A stretch of 22,150 nucleotides of DNA, from contig CAVFDI010000030.1 of the NCBI GenBank assembly GCA_963621145.1, positions 1 to 22,150 on the forward strand, in the 5' to 3' direction. The notes under the pieces were generated by a model. That model worked only from the letters and a program-made list of their open reading frames with translations. It searched no databases and was not told the DNA's origin. This stretch comes from W0P28-013 sp963621145. GTDB lineage: Bacteria; Bacteroidota; Bacteroidia; Bacteroidales; Paludibacteraceae. Both the position numbers and the translations under genes were made by a program. This document shows positions 20,476-22,150 of this stretch, one piece after another (position 1 is the stretch's first letter; each line of letters starts with the position of its first letter).

Positions 20476-20506
20476 CAAAGATAATATAATTTTACCAATC
20501 AGCAAA
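20476..20506 (-). promoter_or_regulatory. Promoter of the DUF4143 ATPase gene
   Basis: TTTG (20503-20506), 19 bases, TATCTTTG (20476-20483) on the minus strand, an ideal Bacteroidota promoter. Start of transcription should fall near 20470. Confidence 0.8.
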
Positions 20507-20525
20507 AAATAAAGGCAGAAAAATA

Positions 20526-20548
20526 GCAAATTTGCCACTTTTTTGCCC
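20526..20548. repeat. 23-bp direct repeat, copy upstream of the ATPase promoter
   Basis: Perfect match to 19144-19166 in the same orientation, 1359 bases apart. It lies 20 bases outside the -33 element, so the promoter and gene are between the copies. The rest of 20549-20655 shows nothing recognisable. Confidence 0.85.
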
Positions 20549-20655
20549 CAAAAAAATTTCTATTTTCTAGATTTCTGGTTGGAAAAGCGATCTGCAGGTT
20601 GTCATGGTATCGCCCCGCAATGAATTGAGTGGTTCGCATTCAAAAGTAACCAACT

Positions 20656-20673
20656 AATTGTCAATTATCAATT
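20656..20673 (-). repeat. AATTGATAATTGACAATT word across the metallophosphoesterase stop
   Basis: Identical to 18180-18197 when read on the minus strand. The TGA at 20668-20670 is part of the word. Confidence 0.65.
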
Positions 20674-21999
20674 AAAAATTTCCAGCCTCTTCTCCATCTC
20701 GCGTCGGTAGGCATCCTGTTTTTCAGCACTTTTGCGATAGCGCGTGGGGTCGAGAGTGAGCTGTTCGGACCGATCAGAATAATGGTCGATGACCTCGACA
20801 CCCGCAGCCGTTTTCACAAGAAAAACCTCGTCGTAAATTGCGCCATCGAGCGTGTGAGTGGTCAGTTGCAGCGTGTCGCCAGCAATCGAAACCACCTGAT
20901 AGAAACGCTGTCCAACGCCGTATCGCTCGTAACCCGAATCGAACGAGATGCGATAATCCTTCGCCGAACATTGCGACACGACATAAAGCGGCGTAATGCC
21001 ATCGGTCGAGCGGCGCGCGTAGGCGTGTTCGTGCCCTTCGAGAACAAGGTCGACACTACTATTGAGCGGCGAAGCAAAAGCCCAACGCACCAGCAGATTG
21101 TTCACCTTTCCACGCAGCGAATAGACAGGGTGATGCAGCGATGCAATGTTCCACTTAGAGCCATTTTCTGCAAAATTTTGCTTCAACCACGCCCGTTGAT
21201 GCGGGAAAGTCCACGCATCGTTGTTGCTATCGAGCAGAAAAAGCGATGCATTCGACCATTTGAACGATGCCAGTGCCGCAAAATCGGCAGAATCATTTTT
21301 CAAAAAATAGGGAAAAACGCAGACGAAACGTTGCTCCAATCGGCGATCGAGCGCCTTGATGTACTCGTGATTTCCAGCAATGGCAACTATTGGCACCGTG
21401 CTACAAAAATCGCGAACGGCAGTGAAATATTCGTTCCAATACTGATCGTGCGGACGTTCAATCAAATCGCCACCAAAGAGCCAAAAATCGGGTGTTTCGG
21501 CGCGCTGAATTTTTGCAAAATGTTCGCGCAGTGTGCCATGCAGTGTGTCCTGCACATCGCCAATGTAGACAAATTTGAGATGATCGTCGGGTTTCGTCAC
21601 CGAAAATTCGTTCCACGACGAGATTTTATCGCCTACTTGCGCAGCGTAGCGATAATTTCCAGCCGCCAGCGAATCGGTGTAAGCCCAATAGCAAACCGTG
21701 CGTCCACCGAGCGTTTCGAAAAGTCGCGAACTTGCATAAATGCGCTGAGTATCAGCATTATTTTCTGAAATCAACAGCAATTTTGCATCCTCTACCGAAT
21801 CGCCGCACTGCCACGAAACAGCGCGCGACATCACGCCAGCGCGACCGAAAGTGAGCTGCACGCGACAAATGCTATCGCTCGCCACGAAGGCAGGTTCAGG
21901 CGGATTGCCAAACCAAACATTCCACCGCACACCACACAAAATGCCTAATCCAAGCAGCACTACCGCCACAATTGAGAGCGTGATAAGTTTTCGTTTCAT
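20668..21999 (-). CDS. Membrane-anchored purple-acid-phosphatase-like metallophosphoesterase
   Basis: 443-residue calcineurin-like phosphoesterase. A hydrophobic N-terminal segment (LITLSIVAVVLLGLGILCG, 5-23) anchors or exports it; no proper lipobox is seen. Residues about 40-135 look like the N-terminal fibronectin-like domain of purple acid phosphatases. The dinuclear metal ligands are present: Asp 148 in YIGDVQD, Asp 178 in FGGDLIE, Asn 210-His 211 in AGNHEY, His 290 in SLHHPVYS, His 323 and His 325 in EGHEHAY. All catalytic motifs are intact, so it should be an active periplasmic phosphomonoesterase or diesterase; the substrate is unknown. Its start is 30 bases after a probable upstream gene end and there is no TAnnTTTG element in that stretch, so it is probably co-transcribed with the gene to the right. 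Confidence 0.92.
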   Translation of the reverse strand: MKRKLITLSIVAVVLLGLGILCGVRWNVWFGNPPEPAFVASDSICRVQLTFGRAGVMSRAVSWQCGDSVEDAKLLLISENNADTQRIYASSRLFETLGGRTVCYWAYTDSLAAGNYRYAAQVGDKISSWNEFSVTKPDDHLKFVYIGDVQDTLHGTLREHFAKIQRAETPDFWLFGGDLIERPHDQYWNEYFTAVRDFCSTVPIVAIAGNHEYIKALDRRLEQRFVCVFPYFLKNDSADFAALASFKWSNASLFLLDSNNDAWTFPHQRAWLKQNFAENGSKWNIASLHHPVYSLRGKVNNLLVRWAFASPLNSSVDLVLEGHEHAYARRSTDGITPLYVVSQCSAKDYRISFDSGYERYGVGQRFYQVVSIAGDTLQLTTHTLDGAIYDEVFLVKTAAGVEVIDHYSDRSEQLTLDPTRYRKSAEKQDAYRREMEKRLEIFN

Positions 22000-22010
22000 A
22001 AAATAGTTTT

Positions 22011-22028
22011 AGGTAGGTTCTAAAAATT
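22011..22028 (-). repeat. 18-bp inverted repeat, right copy
   Basis: On the minus strand reads AATTTTTAGAACCTACCT, exactly as 38-55 on the plus strand. It lies in the short spacer between the metallophosphoesterase gene and the gene end to its right. Confidence 0.6.
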
Positions 22029-22150
22029 CTACGCTTTTATATTTTTCTTTGGTAAGTTACTAGATGTTTTTTGCGGTTTTGATCGCTCTTTGCGAATTTT
22101 CGTTTCTAATCGGCATCTTTTTCGTCTTTTCTCAGTCACAGGACACCCTG
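22029..22150 (-). CDS. Partial gene: basic C-terminal tail of an unknown protein
   Basis: An open minus-strand frame enters at the window edge and ends at a TAG at 22029-22031. Its roughly 39 residues are very basic (TEKRRKRCRLETKIRKERSK, then PKKNIKA). The other two minus frames close within six codons of the edge. Such a Lys/Arg tail fits an RNA-binding or membrane-associated protein end but identifies no family; chance in an A-rich strand is possible. Confidence 0.4.
   Translation of the reverse strand, partial: GCPVTEKRRKRCRLETKIRKERSKPQKTSSNLPKKNIKA

Noticed and set aside
19143..20548. Insertion sequence carrying the DUF4143 gene as transposase
   Set aside because: The protein is an AAA_14 ATPase with no transposase motif, the flanking repeats are direct and 23 bp long, and no terminal inverted repeats were found. 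A mobile unit remains possible and is listed as a finding.
1..22150. tRNA, rRNA, tmRNA, SRP or RNase P RNA genes
   Set aside because: No cloverleaf with a T-loop consensus and none of the conserved words of these RNAs were noticed by eye on either strand; a tRNAscan-SE and Infernal run would settle it.

Overview
The window looks like chromosomal DNA of a Bacteroidales-type member of the Bacteroidota. The signs are recurrent promoters of the form TTTG-N18..21-TAnnTTTG, almost no Shine-Dalgarno sequences, and a housekeeping set typical of that group (nitroreductase, DUF2520 protein, KdsC, UbiA-family prenyltransferase, Maf, FolC). Two runs of N (4836-4853 and 14736-14821) lie inside repeat-rich spacers, so this is a scaffolded assembly.

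Layout. 57-4742 (minus): a lipid or polyketide-like group with an FAD oxidoreductase of the CrtI/RetSat type on its own promoter, then an operon of a membrane-fused lysophospholipid acyltransferase, a secreted PepSY-like protein and a beta-ketoacyl-ACP synthase. The set resembles part of an aryl-polyene/flexirubin-type locus and probably continues past the left edge. 5017-8212 (minus): an AT-rich restriction-modification operon of two beta-class DNA methyltransferases and an HNH nuclease. It has a promoter at 8181-8212, a structured leader of about 300 nt and a terminator at 4971-4993. 8289-11176 (minus): peptidase T followed by an alkaline-phosphatase-fold protein that seems to lack key metal ligands. 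11383-12606 (minus): an RluB-type pseudouridine synthase with a long Arg/Asn/Gly-rich N-terminus. 12892-18888 (plus): nitroreductase, DUF2520 protein, KdsC, UbiA-family protein, Maf, FolC and an FAH-family protein; the first three overlap or abut. 19166-20431 (minus): a DUF4143 ATPase bracketed by perfect 23-bp direct repeats. 20668-21999 (minus): a membrane-anchored metallophosphoesterase, with the likely tail of another gene at the right edge.

The strongest unexplained signal is the leader of the restriction-modification operon. It contains an H-type pseudoknot beginning a few bases after the predicted transcription start, a small hairpin, a 113-nt five-segment hairpin, a competing pairing partner for the base of that hairpin, and a hairpin ending one base before the first start codon. 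No controller protein is visible, so RNA-based control of methyltransferase and nuclease expression is a reasonable hypothesis. The second is the repeat-flanked ATPase unit. The third is a system of repeated words: a 60-bp element present three times, and short words that sit in sense orientation directly after stop codons or before start codons.
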